From positions 1 through 64,000 of the forward strand of contig NZ_JAQGNT010000070.1 in the NCBI RefSeq assembly GCF_028291725.1: DNA of 64,000 nt, given 5' to 3'. Below are positions 10,833 through 19,704 of the stretch, in pieces. The translations under genes and the position numbers were made by a program. This DNA is from Hydrocarboniphaga sp. GTDB lineage: Bacteria > Pseudomonadota > Gammaproteobacteria > Nevskiales > Nevskiaceae. The notes under the pieces were generated by a model, which was not told the DNA's origin, made no database searches, and worked only from the letters and a program-made list of their open reading frames with translations. Every line of letters begins with the position of its first letter. Position 1 is the first letter of the stretch.

Positions 10833-10846
10833 TTGACGCAGATCAA
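10833..10846 (+). promoter_or_regulatory. Fnr/Anr box for ccoNOQP
   Basis: TTGAC-GCAG-ATCAA, one mismatch from consensus. At -41.5 it would place the cco transcript start near 10881, about 33 bases before the ccoN ATG. Confidence 0.8.
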
Positions 10847-10913
10847 TGCCGGGCGACCGGGCCGCGATGACACTGCCGGCCACGACAAGCCCGTCAGCCA
10901 ACCCAGAACGCCC

Positions 10914-12362
10914 ATGTCCGCGCAACCGGTATCCGCAACACTCGAGTACGACGACGAGGTCGTGCGCCGCTTTGCGCTGACCACGATCCTGTGGGGGCTG
11001 GTCGGCATGAGTGTCGGCGTGCTGATCGCCGCGCAGCTGCTGTGGCCGGCGCTGAACTTCGATATCCCCTGGCTGACGTATTCGCGGCTGCGGCCGCTGC
11101 ATACCAATGCGGTGATCTTCGCGTTCGGCGGCTCGGGGCTGTTCGCCACCAGCTACTACATCGTGCAGCGCACCTGCCGCACCGCGCTGTTTCTGCCGCG
11201 CCTGGCGATGTTCACGTTCTGGGGCTGGCAGGCGGTGATCGTCGCCGCCGCGATCACCTTGCCGCTGGGCATGACCCAGGGCAAGGAATACGCCGAGCTG
11301 GAATGGCCGATCGATGTGCTGATCGCCGTGGTCTGGGTCTGCTACGGCGTGGTGTTCTTCGGCACCATCGTCAAGCGCAAGGTCGATCACATCTACGTCG
11401 CCAACTGGTTCTTCGGCGCCTACATCCTGACGATCGCGGTGCTGCACATCATCAACAACCTGGCCATCCCGTTCTCGCTGACCAAGTCGTACTCGATCTA
11501 CGGCGGCACCGTCGATGCGATGGTGCAATGGTGGTACGGGCACAACGCGGTGGGCTTCTTCCTGACCGCCGGTTTTCTCGGGATGATGTACTACTTCATC
11601 CCCAAGCAGGTCGGCAAGCCGATCTACAGCTACCGGCTGTCGATCGTGCATTTCTGGGCGCTGATCAGCACCTACATGTGGGCCGGCCCGCATCATCTGC
11701 TGTACACCTCGCTGCCGGACTGGGTGCAGTCGGTGGGCATGGTGTTCTCGCTGATCCTGCTGGCGCCGAGCTGGGGCGGCATGATCAACGGCGTGATGAC
11801 GCTCAGCGGCGCCTGGCACAAGCTGCGCGAAGATCCGATCCTGAAGTTCCTGATCGTGTCGCTGTCGTTCTACGGCATGTCGACCTTCGAGGGGCCGATG
11901 ATGTCGATCAAGACGATCAACTCGCTGTCGCATTACACCGACTGGACCATCGGCCACGTGCACTCCGGCGCGCTCGGCTGGGTCGGCCTGATCACGATGG
12001 GCTCGCTGTACGCGCTGATCCCCAAGCTCTGGGGCCGGCAGCAGATGCACAGCATCCCGGCAATCAACCTGCACTTCTGGCTGGCGACGATCGGCATCGT
12101 GCTCTACATCGTCGCGATGTGGATCGCCGGCGTCATGCAGGGCCTGATGTGGCGCGCCACCAACGCCGACGGAACGCTGACCTACAGCTTCGTCGAATCC
12201 CTGGTCGCGACCCATCCGTTCTACGCGGTGCGTCTCGCCGGCGGTGCGCTGTATCTGTCCGGCATGGTCGTGATGGCCTGGAACGTCTGGAAGACGGTGC
12301 AGCCGCAGGCTGTCGCAAAAACCGTCGGTGATCTTCAGCAACTGGCAGGAGCAGTCAAATGA
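10914..12362 (+). CDS. ccoN: cbb3 cytochrome c oxidase subunit I
   Basis: 482 residues with about twelve membrane helices. It is the catalytic subunit carrying a low-spin haem b and the high-spin haem b3-CuB centre. Histidine-bearing helices include [38 protein letters not shown] and the pair in [17 protein letters not shown]. The ATG at 10914 is used because the Fnr box at 10833-10846 lies upstream and the residues after it match the family start. The ribosome site is weak. It overlaps ccoO by ATGA. The oxidase reduces O2 to water with high affinity and pumps protons, suiting the low-O2 control seen here. Confidence 0.96.
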   Translation: MSAQPVSATLEYDDEVVRRFALTTILWGLVGMSVGVLIAAQLLWPALNFDIPWLTYSRLRPLHTNAVIFAFGGSGLFATSYYIVQRTCRTALFLPRLAMFTFWGWQAVIVAAAITLPLGMTQGKEYAELEWPIDVLIAVVWVCYGVVFFGTIVKRKVDHIYVANWFFGAYILTIAVLHIINNLAIPFSLTKSYSIYGGTVDAMVQWWYGHNAVGFFLTAGFLGMMYYFIPKQVGKPIYSYRLSIVHFWALISTYMWAGPHHLLYTSLPDWVQSVGMVFSLILLAPSWGGMINGVMTLSGAWHKLREDPILKFLIVSLSFYGMSTFEGPMMSIKTINSLSHYTDWTIGHVHSGALGWVGLITMGSLYALIPKLWGRQQMHSIPAINLHFWLATIGIVLYIVAMWIAGVMQGLMWRATNADGTLTYSFVESLVATHPFYAVRLAGGALYLSGMVVMAWNVWKTVQPQAVAKTVGDLQQLAGAVK

Positions 12363-13012
12363 GCGGCGGTCACGAGAGACTCGAACGCAACATCGGCCTG
12401 ATGGCGGTGTTGATCGCGGCGGTGATCAGCGTCGGCGGCTTCGTCGAGATCGTGCCGCTGATCGTCGGCAGCCACATGGAGCAGCCGGCGCCGGGCGTGG
12501 TGCCGCTGTCGGCGATCCAGACGGCGGGCCGCGACGTGTATCTGCGCGAAGGCTGCTACAACTGCCATTCGCAGCAGGTGCGCTCGCTCGACGACGAAAC
12601 CCTGCGTTACGGCCCGTATGCGATCGCCGGCGAATCGGTCTACGACCACCCGTTCCAGTGGGGCTCCAAGCGCACCGGGCCGGATCTGTCTCGGGTCGGC
12701 GGACGCTACAGCGACGACTGGCACCGCGTGCACCTGATGAACGCCCGCGACGTGGTGCCCGAGTCGAATATGCCCGGCTATCCCTGGCTGGCCGAAGACC
12801 GGCTCGACGGCGACGAGGTCACCGCGATGATGACCGCGCTGCGCCGCGTCGGCGTGCCCTACTCCGACAGCGAGATCGCCGGCGCCAAGGCCGCGGTCGA
12901 CGGCAAGAGCAAGCTTGACGCGCTGATCGCCTACCTGCAGAGCCTCAAGGCCTCGCCACGCGAGCCCATCGCCGCTGCGATGAATCCGACACAGACGAAG
13001 TCCGCCCCATGA
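12359..13012 (+). CDS. ccoO: cbb3 oxidase subunit II, monohaem cytochrome c
   Basis: 217 residues. An N-terminal membrane anchor (about 12-37) is followed by a periplasmic cytochrome c domain with one haem site, CYNCH at 66-70; a Met in the sequence [10 protein letters not shown] is the likely axial ligand. It passes electrons from CcoP to CcoN. Both ends overlap neighbours by ATGA (with ccoN and ccoQ), a sign of coupled translation in a single operon. Confidence 0.96.
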   Translation: MSGGHERLERNIGLMAVLIAAVISVGGFVEIVPLIVGSHMEQPAPGVVPLSAIQTAGRDVYLREGCYNCHSQQVRSLDDETLRYGPYAIAGESVYDHPFQWGSKRTGPDLSRVGGRYSDDWHRVHLMNARDVVPESNMPGYPWLAEDRLDGDEVTAMMTALRRVGVPYSDSEIAGAKAAVDGKSKLDALIAYLQSLKASPREPIAAAMNPTQTKSAP

Positions 13013-13188
13013 ATAGCCAACTGCTACACGACGGCCTGGTGCAGGGCCTGGTGACGCTGATCGCTTTCAGCAGCTTCATCGGCATCTGCTTCTACGCCTA
13101 CTCGCCTTCGCGCCGCAAAACCTTCGAGCAGGCCGCCCGCCTGCCGATGGCGGACGACGCCGTCCCGCCCGAGGAGATGCGCAAATGA
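13009..13188 (+). CDS. ccoQ: cbb3 oxidase small subunit CcoQ
   Basis: 59 residues. It begins [10 protein letters not shown], has one membrane helix (about 11-31) and the family-typical YAYSPSRRKTFEQAA segment after it. It overlaps ccoO and ccoP by ATGA. CcoQ stabilises the assembled oxidase and has no cofactor. Position and sequence leave little doubt. Confidence 0.92.
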   Translation: MNSQLLHDGLVQGLVTLIAFSSFIGICFYAYSPSRRKTFEQAARLPMADDAVPPEEMRK

Positions 13189-14081
13189 CGCCGTTCTGGA
13201 ATGTCGTCGTCATCACGCTGATCGTCGCCAACATCGCCGGCTGTCTGTGGCTGCTGATCTGGACCGCGCGCCCGACGCCGGGTGAAGTCACCGAAGGCGC
13301 CGAAACCGGCCACGTCTGGGACGACGATCTGCGCGAGTACAACAACCCGCTGCCGCGCTGGTGGCGCAACCTGTTCGTCATCACCATCGTGTTTGCCGCA
13401 GTTTATCTCGCGCTATATCCGGGCCTGGGCAACCAGCCCGGCCGGCTCGGCTGGACCTCGGCCGGCGAGCACGACCAGCGCGCCGCCGTCACCCTGGCGC
13501 AGCGCCACGCGCTCTACCAGGCATTCGACGGCCGCGACATCGCCGAACTGCGCGCCGATCCCAAGGCCGTCGCACTCGGCGGCAAGCTGTTCCAGACCAA
13601 CTGCGCCGGCTGCCACGGTGTCGACGCCCGCGGTGCCAAGGGCTTCCCGAACCTGGGCGATCGCGACTGGCTTTACGGCGGTAGCGCCGAGCAGGTCTAC
13701 GCCTCGATCACTCAGGGCCGCGGCGGCCAGATGCCGAGCTTCTTCGGCACCATCGACGAGCCCACGCTGCAATCGCTGGTGGCCTATGTACGCGACTTGC
13801 ACCAGGGCCAGCACGAGGCGATGGAATACGCGGCCGGCGCGAAAAAATTCTCCGGCACCTGCGCCGCCTGCCACGGCGCCGAGGGTCACGGCAATACCAT
13901 GCTCGGGGCGCCCAATCTCAGCGACGACACCTGGCTGCACGGCGGCAGCGCGGCGACAATCCGCGAGACCATCCTGTATGGCCGCAAGAGCCAGATGCCG
14001 AGCTTCGGCGCGGTGCTCGGCGAAACCGAGCGGCGTCTGCTGAGCAGCTACGTGCTGAGCCTGTCGGAGCCGCAGCCATGA
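13185..14081 (+). CDS. ccoP: cbb3 oxidase subunit III, dihaem cytochrome c
   Basis: 298 residues. Two N-terminal membrane segments (about 5-26 and 60-80) flank the family motif GHVWDDDLREYNNPLPRWW; two periplasmic cytochrome c domains follow, with haem sites CAGCH at 140-144 and CAACH at 226-230. It accepts electrons from soluble cytochromes. It overlaps ccoQ upstream and the next small gene downstream by ATGA. Length is normal. Confidence 0.96.
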   Translation: MTPFWNVVVITLIVANIAGCLWLLIWTARPTPGEVTEGAETGHVWDDDLREYNNPLPRWWRNLFVITIVFAAVYLALYPGLGNQPGRLGWTSAGEHDQRAAVTLAQRHALYQAFDGRDIAELRADPKAVALGGKLFQTNCAGCHGVDARGAKGFPNLGDRDWLYGGSAEQVYASITQGRGGQMPSFFGTIDEPTLQSLVAYVRDLHQGQHEAMEYAAGAKKFSGTCAACHGAEGHGNTMLGAPNLSDDTWLHGGSAATIRETILYGRKSQMPSFGAVLGETERRLLSSYVLSLSEPQP

Positions 14082-14329
14082 CATCCGCGCCCAGGCCTGC
14101 CTTCGAGCGTCCGTCGCCGGTGTGGCTGGGCGCAATCGTCGCCTGGAGCAGCTTCATCGGCGCCGCGGTGGTCACGATGCTGTTGCTGGTACTGGGGCCG
14201 CGCCTGAACAGCGAGGGCTTCAGCTGGGCGCTGCTGGGCCGCTGGTTCCTGCTGTGCTGGATCACCTGCCTGGTGCCGGTGATCTGCACGCTGGTGCTGA
14301 TATCACCGCCGCGCGATTCCGCCAAGTGA
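14078..14329 (+). CDS. Small two-helix membrane protein of the cco operon
   Basis: 83 residues with two hydrophobic helices (about 17-40 and 52-76). Its start overlaps ccoP by ATGA and its stop overlaps the ccoG start by GTGA, so it is clearly translated within the operon. I do not recognise the family; it lacks the haem and copper motifs of the known Cco proteins. By position it may help oxidase assembly (inference). Confidence 0.75.
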   Translation: MTSAPRPAFERPSPVWLGAIVAWSSFIGAAVVTMLLLVLGPRLNSEGFSWALLGRWFLLCWITCLVPVICTLVLISPPRDSAK

Positions 14330-15924
14330 AGAATCCCCCAGCCACCGCCGCATCGCTGTACGCATCGGACCCGAAGATCTACGCGCGCACCGCGAAGGGC
14401 CGCTACGCGCGGCTGCGCACTGCGACGATGCTGGCGCTGCTCGGCAGCTACTACCTGCTGCCCTGGCTGCAGTGGCAGGGGCGGCCGCTGGTGCTGTTCG
14501 ACCTGCCGGCACGGCGCTTCCACCTGCTCGGGCTGACGCTGTTCCCGCAGGACCTGTTCCTGCTCGCCGCGCTGCTGGTGGTCGCCGCGCTGACGCTGTT
14601 CCTGTTCACGACGCTGGCCGGGCGGCTGTGGTGCGGCTATGCCTGCCCGCAGACCGCGTGGACCGAGCTGTTCATGTGGATCGAGCGGCGTGTCGAAGGC
14701 GAGCGCCACCAGCGGCAGAAACTCGAGCGCTCGCGCTGGACCGCGAACAAGATCGCGCGCAGGACGCTCAAGCACGCGCTGTGGGCCACGCTCGGCCTGT
14801 ACACCGGCCTGAGCTTCGTCGCCTACTTCATGCCGGCCCGGCAGCTGTTCGGCGAGGCCTTGACGCTGTCGCTGGCCGGCTGGCCGCTGTTCTGGTCGCT
14901 GTTCTACGGCTTCGCCACCTGGGGCAACGCCGGCTTCATGCGCGAGCAGGTCTGCAAGTACATGTGCCCGTATGCACGCTTCCAGTCGGCGATGTTCGAC
15001 CGCGACACGCTGATCATCGGCTACGACGCCCAGCGCGGCGAGCCGCGCAAGGGCGCTGGCAAGGTGATGAAGCTGGCGGAGTTGCCGGCTGCGCCGGGCA
15101 GCATCGGCTGCCCAAGTACATCACCGTTGCTGAAGAACACAACTGCTCAGCTCCTTCCCCCGCTTGCGGGGGAGCCGTTGGCCTCGGCGAGAATCGACTT
15201 AAGTCGATTCGAGTTAAGCCAACGGCGGGATGGGGGCGCGACGATAGCGCCGCGCCTGAACGCCCCCACCCCGGCCCTCCCCCGCAAGCAGGGGAGGGAG
15301 AACTTCGGCGGCGACTGCATCGACTGCACACTCTGCGTGCAGGTCTGCCCGGTCGGCATCGACATCCGCGATGGCCTGCAATACGAGTGCATCGCCTGCG
15401 CTGCCTGCGTCGATGCCTGCAACGGCGTGATGGACCACGTCGGCAAACCGCGCGGCCTGATCCGCTACACCAGCGAGCGCCGCGACCACAGCGGTGCCTT
15501 CCAGATACTGCGGCCGCGGCTGCTCGGCTACGGCCTGGTCTGGGTCGCGGTGATCGCCGGCTTCGGCGCGCTGCTGATGTCGCGCTCGCCGATCGGGCTC
15601 GACGTGCTGCGCGATCGGCGCCAGCTGTTCCGCGAAATGGCCGACGGCCGCATCGCCAACCTGTACACACTGAAGATCGCCAACAAGGGCGAGACGCCGA
15701 TGGATCTGCGGATCGTCGCGACGCGCGCCGACGGCAGCGCGCTGAACCTGTCCGAAAGCGGGATTCATGTCGACGCTTCGAGCACCGAGAGCCTGGTGGT
15801 CGCGGCGCTGCTGCCGCCCGAGCAGGCGCGCGGCGTGCAGAGCGTGCACTTTGACGTCAGCGACGTCGACAGCCCCGAAATCCACCAGGGCCACGACGCC
15901 CGATTCATCGGAGCCAGGCCATGA
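14326..15924 (+). CDS. ccoG: Cytochrome oxidase accessory protein CcoG with insertion
   Basis: 532 residues from a GTG that overlaps the previous stop. The membrane part carries CGYACPQT (103-110) and CKYMCPYARFQ (210-220); the ferredoxin part has two 4Fe-4S sites, CIDCTLCVQVC (331-341) and CIACAACVDAC (355-365); an Ig-like C-terminal domain ends the protein. CcoG helps copper reduction and oxidase maturation. Between GYDAQRGEP and GDCIDCTLC this copy has about 80 residues (near 246-327) where CcoG proteins normally have a short basic linker. The DNA there (15151-15303) is a dispersed repeat that kept the frame open. Whether the protein still works is unknown. Confidence 0.92.
   Translation: MKNPPATAASLYASDPKIYARTAKGRYARLRTATMLALLGSYYLLPWLQWQGRPLVLFDLPARRFHLLGLTLFPQDLFLLAALLVVAALTLFLFTTLAGRLWCGYACPQTAWTELFMWIERRVEGERHQRQKLERSRWTANKIARRTLKHALWATLGLYTGLSFVAYFMPARQLFGEALTLSLAGWPLFWSLFYGFATWGNAGFMREQVCKYMCPYARFQSAMFDRDTLIIGYDAQRGEPRKGAGKVMKLAELPAAPGSIGCPSTSPLLKNTTAQLLPPLAGEPLASARIDLSRFELSQRRDGGATIAPRLNAPTPALPRKQGRENFGGDCIDCTLCVQVCPVGIDIRDGLQYECIACAACVDACNGVMDHVGKPRGLIRYTSERRDHSGAFQILRPRLLGYGLVWVAVIAGFGALLMSRSPIGLDVLRDRRQLFREMADGRIANLYTLKIANKGETPMDLRIVATRADGSALNLSESGIHVDASSTESLVVAALLPPEQARGVQSVHFDVSDVDSPEIHQGHDARFIGARP
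15151..15303. repeat. Dispersed repeat inserted in-frame in ccoG
   Basis: The part 15228-15302 repeats the blocks of 9-92 and 23886-23975. The left part adds a CCCCCGC/GCGGGGG hairpin and the perfect 20-base palindrome GAATCGACTTAAGTCGATTC at 15191-15210. No stop codon occurs in the ccoG frame. Confidence 0.85.
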
Positions 15925-15930
15925 AGTTGA

Positions 15931-15965
15931 GTAGGTTGGGGTGAGCGCAGCGAACCCCAACCTAC
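15931..15965. repeat. GTAG-headed palindrome between ccoG and next gene
   Basis: A compact 35-base form of the TTGGGGTGAGCGC family with GTAG and CTAC feet. It begins ten bases after an ATGA overlap at the ccoG stop; that ATG now opens only seven codons before a TGA inside the repeat. Confidence 0.85.
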
Positions 15966-15987
15966 GAGTGTTTGACGGACACAAGAA

Positions 15988-16173
15988 ATGAAGACTAGCC
16001 CATCTCAAAACCGCGTAAACCGCACCTGGTCGCTGGAGCTCGTGCTGGTGATCGCCTTGCCGCTGATCGCGGTGCTGGCCTGCGCCGTGACGCTGTTCCT
16101 GGCGCTGCGCTATCCGGCGCACGAGAGCGTCAACGTCGACCGCTTCGGTCACGTCGTCGAAGCCCCCCGCTGA
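15988..16173 (+). CDS. Short membrane protein at the FixH/CcoH position
   Basis: 61 residues: a polar start, one strong membrane helix (about 15-41) and a short tail. In cbb3 operons this slot between ccoG and ccoI is usually taken by FixH/CcoH (about 150-170 residues). This frame is far shorter, so it is either a minimal relative or a remnant; I cannot show homology. A REP element lies just upstream, and the ribosome site is weak. Its stop is followed directly by the ccoI start. Confidence 0.6.
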   Translation: MKTSPSQNRVNRTWSLELVLVIALPLIAVLACAVTLFLALRYPAHESVNVDRFGHVVEAPR

Positions 16174-16179
16174 TTGGCG

Positions 16180-18405
16180 ATGAGCGCCGCCTGGGCCGCC
16201 TACGATGCGCCGCTGCTGCAGGACAGCGTCAGCCATCGCCTGGACGGCCAACGCCGCGAGATGCTGCTGCGCGTGCACGGCATGCACTGCGCGAGCTGCG
16301 TGCGCGCGCTGGAACGCGCGCTGTCACCGCTGTGCAGCGGAGTGCGCGTCAGCCTCGCCACCAACACCGTTGAACTGATCTGGGAAGACGCGCAGGCCAA
16401 GCCGTCGATCCTGCTGGCCGCCATCGACAGCGCCGGCTTCAGGCCGGAGCCGATCGACGATCGCCCGGACCTGCGCGCCGAACAGCGCGAGCGCCGCGCG
16501 CTGCTGCTGCGCATCGGCAGCTCCGGCGTGCTCGGCATGCAGGTGATGATGCTGGCCGCGACACGCTACACCGAGCATCAGGCGATCGATCCGGTGATCG
16601 AGCTGATCATGCGCTACGCGCAATGGGCGATGGCCACGCCGGTGCTGCTGTATTCCGGCTGGCCGTTCCTGCGCGGCGCCTGGCTGAGCCTGCGCGATCT
16701 GCGCATCGGCATGGACGTGCCGATCAGCCTGGCACTGCTGCTCGCCTACCTGGCGAGCTGCAGCAACGTGCTGTTGCGGCAAGGCCATGTGTATTTCGAT
16801 TCGGTGACGATGTTCGTGTTCCTGCTGTTGCTGGCGCGCTGGTTTGAAGGCCGCGGCCGCGCCGAAGCCTCGCGGCGGTTGCGCGAGCTGGCCGCTGCGC
16901 AGCCGCTGACCGCGCTGCGCGAATCCGGCAGCGGTATCGAGGAAGTCGCGAGCCTGGCGCTGCGCACCGGCGACGTGCTGGTGGTGCCGCCGGCAGCGGC
17001 GATCGCAGCCGACGGCCTGCTGCTCAGCGACTGGGCCGAGCTCGACGAATCGCTGTTGACCGGCGAGGCCGCCGCCGTCGTCCGCGCCGCCGAGCACGCA
17101 GTGTTCGCCGGCACCGTGAACCTGGGCACCGCGCCCTTGCGCGTGCAGGTAACCGCGACCGGCTTCGGCACGCAGCTGTCGTACATCAACCACATGGTCC
17201 ACCACGCGCAGTCGCGCCGGCCGCGCATCGAGCTGCTCGCCGACCGCGTCGCCGGCTGGATCAGCCTGCTGGTGCTGCTGGCAGCGAGCTTCGGCGCGCT
17301 CGCCTGGTGGCCGCAGAGCCCGCAGACCGCTTTCGAAGTGGCGCTCGCCGTGCTGGTGATCACCTGCCCCTGCGCGTTGTCCCTGGCGACACCGGCGGCG
17401 CTGGCCGCAGCCAGCTCGGCGCTGGCGAGCCGCGGCGTGCTGCTGACGCGCGTCGACACACTGCTGGAGCTGCCGCGCATCGACACCGTCTGCTTCGACA
17501 AGACCGGCACGCTGACCACCGGCGCAATGCGCTGCGTGCAAGTGCTGCCGCAGGCCGGATTCGACGCCGCGCACTGCCTGGACCTGGCAGCCGCGCTGGA
17601 GCATGGCATCCAGCACCCGATCGCCAGCGCGTTCCACACGCGCCAGCCGCTGCTGCACGCCGAGCAGATCGAGGCCCGGCCCGGTCACGGCGTACGCGGC
17701 CGCATCGACGGACACGAATATCAATTGGCGGGTAGCAGCGGCGAAGGCGCGCTGACCTGGCTATCGCTGCAACGGCAAGAGCAGGAAATCGCACGCTTCG
17801 GCCTCGCCTACGAGTTGCGCCCCGACGCAGCAGCCACAGTCGCGGCACTGCGCGCCGAGAACCTGCGCCTGATCATGCTCAGCGGCGACGGCACCAGCGC
17901 CGTGGCCGCGGTCGCCGACGCGCTCGGCATCACCGAGTACCGCTCGCGGCAGTCACCAGCCGACAAGCTGCAGCTGATCCAGCAACTGCAGGCCGAGGGA
18001 TCGCGCGTATGGATGGTCGGTGACGGCGTCAACGACGCACCCACGCTCGCCGCTGCCGACGTCTCGACCTCGCTGGTCTCCGGCAGCGCGCTGGCGCAAA
18101 CCCAGGCCGCACTGCTGCTGACCGGCAAAGGGCTCGGCGGCCTGCACGCCGCGCTGCTGCTCGCGCGGCGCACGCGCCGCGTCATCCGCCAGAACCTCGC
18201 CTGGGCCGCCTGCTACAACCTCGCCGCAATCCCGCTGGCGCTGACCGGCAACGTCACACCGTGGATCGCCGCGCTCGGCATGGGCGCGAGTTCAGTCGCC
18301 GTAGTGAGCAACGCGCTGCGCCTGTCGCGAGTGGATGCGGGCGCCGTATCGAAGCCCGTATCCAAGCCCGCCGCCAATAACCTGCCAGCGGTGATCGCAT
18401 CATGA
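16180..18405 (+). CDS. ccoI: Copper-transporting P1B ATPase CcoI
   Basis: 741 residues. An N-terminal heavy-metal domain has GMHCASC (Cys37/Cys40), then eight membrane helices, the transport motif CPC (TCPCALSLATP, near 393), the phosphorylation motif DKTGT (near 440) and the hinge GDGVNDAP (near 613). It moves Cu+ to the periplasm for the CuB centre of CcoN. ATG 16180 is chosen; a TTG six bases earlier directly after the previous stop is possible. It overlaps ccoS by ATGA. All catalytic motifs are intact. Confidence 0.94.
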   Translation: MSAAWAAYDAPLLQDSVSHRLDGQRREMLLRVHGMHCASCVRALERALSPLCSGVRVSLATNTVELIWEDAQAKPSILLAAIDSAGFRPEPIDDRPDLRAEQRERRALLLRIGSSGVLGMQVMMLAATRYTEHQAIDPVIELIMRYAQWAMATPVLLYSGWPFLRGAWLSLRDLRIGMDVPISLALLLAYLASCSNVLLRQGHVYFDSVTMFVFLLLLARWFEGRGRAEASRRLRELAAAQPLTALRESGSGIEEVASLALRTGDVLVVPPAAAIAADGLLLSDWAELDESLLTGEAAAVVRAAEHAVFAGTVNLGTAPLRVQVTATGFGTQLSYINHMVHHAQSRRPRIELLADRVAGWISLLVLLAASFGALAWWPQSPQTAFEVALAVLVITCPCALSLATPAALAAASSALASRGVLLTRVDTLLELPRIDTVCFDKTGTLTTGAMRCVQVLPQAGFDAAHCLDLAAALEHGIQHPIASAFHTRQPLLHAEQIEARPGHGVRGRIDGHEYQLAGSSGEGALTWLSLQRQEQEIARFGLAYELRPDAAATVAALRAENLRLIMLSGDGTSAVAAVADALGITEYRSRQSPADKLQLIQQLQAEGSRVWMVGDGVNDAPTLAAADVSTSLVSGSALAQTQAALLLTGKGLGGLHAALLLARRTRRVIRQNLAWAACYNLAAIPLALTGNVTPWIAALGMGASSVAVVSNALRLSRVDAGAVSKPVSKPAANNLPAVIAS

Positions 18406-18542
18406 GCAGCCTGTTCGTACTGATCCCGCTGGGCGCGCTGTTCTCCGCGATCGGCGTCTGGTTCTTCATCGCCGCAGTCAACAGCCGCCAGTTCGAACAG
18501 CTGGACGAACTGGGCCGGCGCCTGCCCGACGACGAGGCGTGA
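18402..18542 (+). CDS. ccoS: cbb3 oxidase maturation protein CcoS
   Basis: 46 residues: one membrane helix (about 4-26) beginning SLFVLIPLGA, followed by the polar tail QFEQLDELGRRLPDDEA that is characteristic of CcoS. It overlaps ccoI by ATGA and the next gene by GTGA. CcoS is needed for cofactor insertion into the oxidase; it has no cofactor itself. Confidence 0.93.
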   Translation: MSSLFVLIPLGALFSAIGVWFFIAAVNSRQFEQLDELGRRLPDDEA

Positions 18543-19213
18543 ACAGCGTCGTGCTGCTGCCGGTCGCCGGCATGGTGCTGGGCATGCCGGCCATGCTGCT
18601 GCTGGGCCTGTCGTCCAGCCCGCACTGCGCACTGATGTGCGCACCGATGACCCAGCTAGCCGGCCGCGGCGCGAAGCCCCTGCTGATGCTGCACCTGGGC
18701 CGGCTCAGCGCCTACGCGATACTCGGCGCAGCCGCCGGCGGCATCGGCGCCGCACTGCTGATGCTGCTGCAGCGCTACCACGTAGACGGCCTGCTGCGCT
18801 GGCTCGCGGCCGCCGCACTGCTCGGCCTCGGCATCGTCCAGTGGCGCAAACCCAAACCACTACCAACGTGCTGCGGCAGCAAACCGGCAGCCGGCCTGGC
18901 ACGCCAGCCAGCATTCGTCCGCGGCCTGCTATGGGGCTTGCTGCCCTGCCCGCTGCTGTGGGCGGTGCTGGCCCTGGTCACGCTTAGCGGCGATGCAGTC
19001 CAAGCAGCGATGCTGATACTGTCCTTTGGCCTGGGCACCTCGCCGCTGCTGCTCACCATGACCGGCATCGGCAACCGCATCGCCGGCAAGATCCCGGACC
19101 GCTACGGCCGCCGTAGCGCGGCGGTGATGCTGGCGCTCGGCGGAATCTGGATTGCGGCGACCACACCCCTAGTCGCGGGGACGATTGCGGGCTTCTGCTT
19201 CGCTGGGTTGTAG
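18539..19213 (+). CDS. TauE/SafE-like membrane protein of the cco operon
   Basis: 224 residues, about six membrane helices, starting with a GTG that overlaps ccoS. The repeated pattern LGLSSSPHCALMCAP near the N-terminus and GLLPCPLLWAVL in the middle marks the sulfite exporter TauE/SafE-like (UreH-like) family that commonly ends ccoGHIS clusters. The Cys/His pairs suggest a role in copper handling for oxidase assembly (inference). It appears to be the last gene of the operon. Confidence 0.85.
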   Translation: MNSVVLLPVAGMVLGMPAMLLLGLSSSPHCALMCAPMTQLAGRGAKPLLMLHLGRLSAYAILGAAAGGIGAALLMLLQRYHVDGLLRWLAAAALLGLGIVQWRKPKPLPTCCGSKPAAGLARQPAFVRGLLWGLLPCPLLWAVLALVTLSGDAVQAAMLILSFGLGTSPLLLTMTGIGNRIAGKIPDRYGRRSAAVMLALGGIWIAATTPLVAGTIAGFCFAGL

Positions 19214-19470
19214 GGCGGGAATAACATCGTTCGGCTGTCCAGTGGCGGCGACAGCAAAAGCTCTGGCAGATGAGCTACGCTTCGGCCAGAGCCCTCGGAC
19301 TTGAAGACCAGATCGTCAGCTAGTCCCTACATCTATAGTGCTGGCCCGACTTGTTCAAACAGCGGAATGAAGAAAGTAAGTGGTGCCTCTGCGATTAAGC
19401 CGCCTGTTGTTGTGGCAGTGAATGGAAGTCACATGGCCCCTATAGGTGGAGCAATGCCGGGCAAGGTAGA
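19214..19470. other. Gap between cco operon and cassette array
   Basis: No gene seen. A hairpin with GCTCTGGC and GCCAGAGC arms lies at 19260-19292, without a T-run after it. I looked here for an attI site or integrase remnant at the array border and found none; a GTTCGGC at 19229-19235 alone is too weak to call. Confidence 0.5.
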
Positions 19471-19704
19471 ATGAGGTTCGAGGTGATGAACATGAATCAA
19501 TCCTACACGGCAGTTGTGAAGCAAGATGGACCCTGGTGGATCGGCTGGATCGAGGAGGTTCCTGGAGTCAATTGCCAGGAGAATTCTCGGGACGGGCTGT
19601 TGAAGTCGCTTCGGATCACGCTCCTTGAGGCTCTGGAGATGAATCGAGATGATGCACGGCACGCAGCAGGTGAGGACTACGAAGAGTTCAGCATCGCGGT
19701 ATGA
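19471..19704 (+). CDS. hicB: HicB-family antitoxin
   Basis: 77 residues with the partial RNase-H-like fold of small HicB proteins: YTAVVKQDGPWWIGWIEEVPGV, then an acidic C-terminal part. In-frame ATGs at 19486 and 19492 are also possible; the last has GAGGT well placed. Its stop overlaps the hicA start by ATGA. It should bind and block HicA and repress its own promoter. It belongs to a cassette ending in the attC that starts at 19896. Confidence 0.85.
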   Translation: MRFEVMNMNQSYTAVVKQDGPWWIGWIEEVPGVNCQENSRDGLLKSLRITLLEALEMNRDDARHAAGEDYEEFSIAV

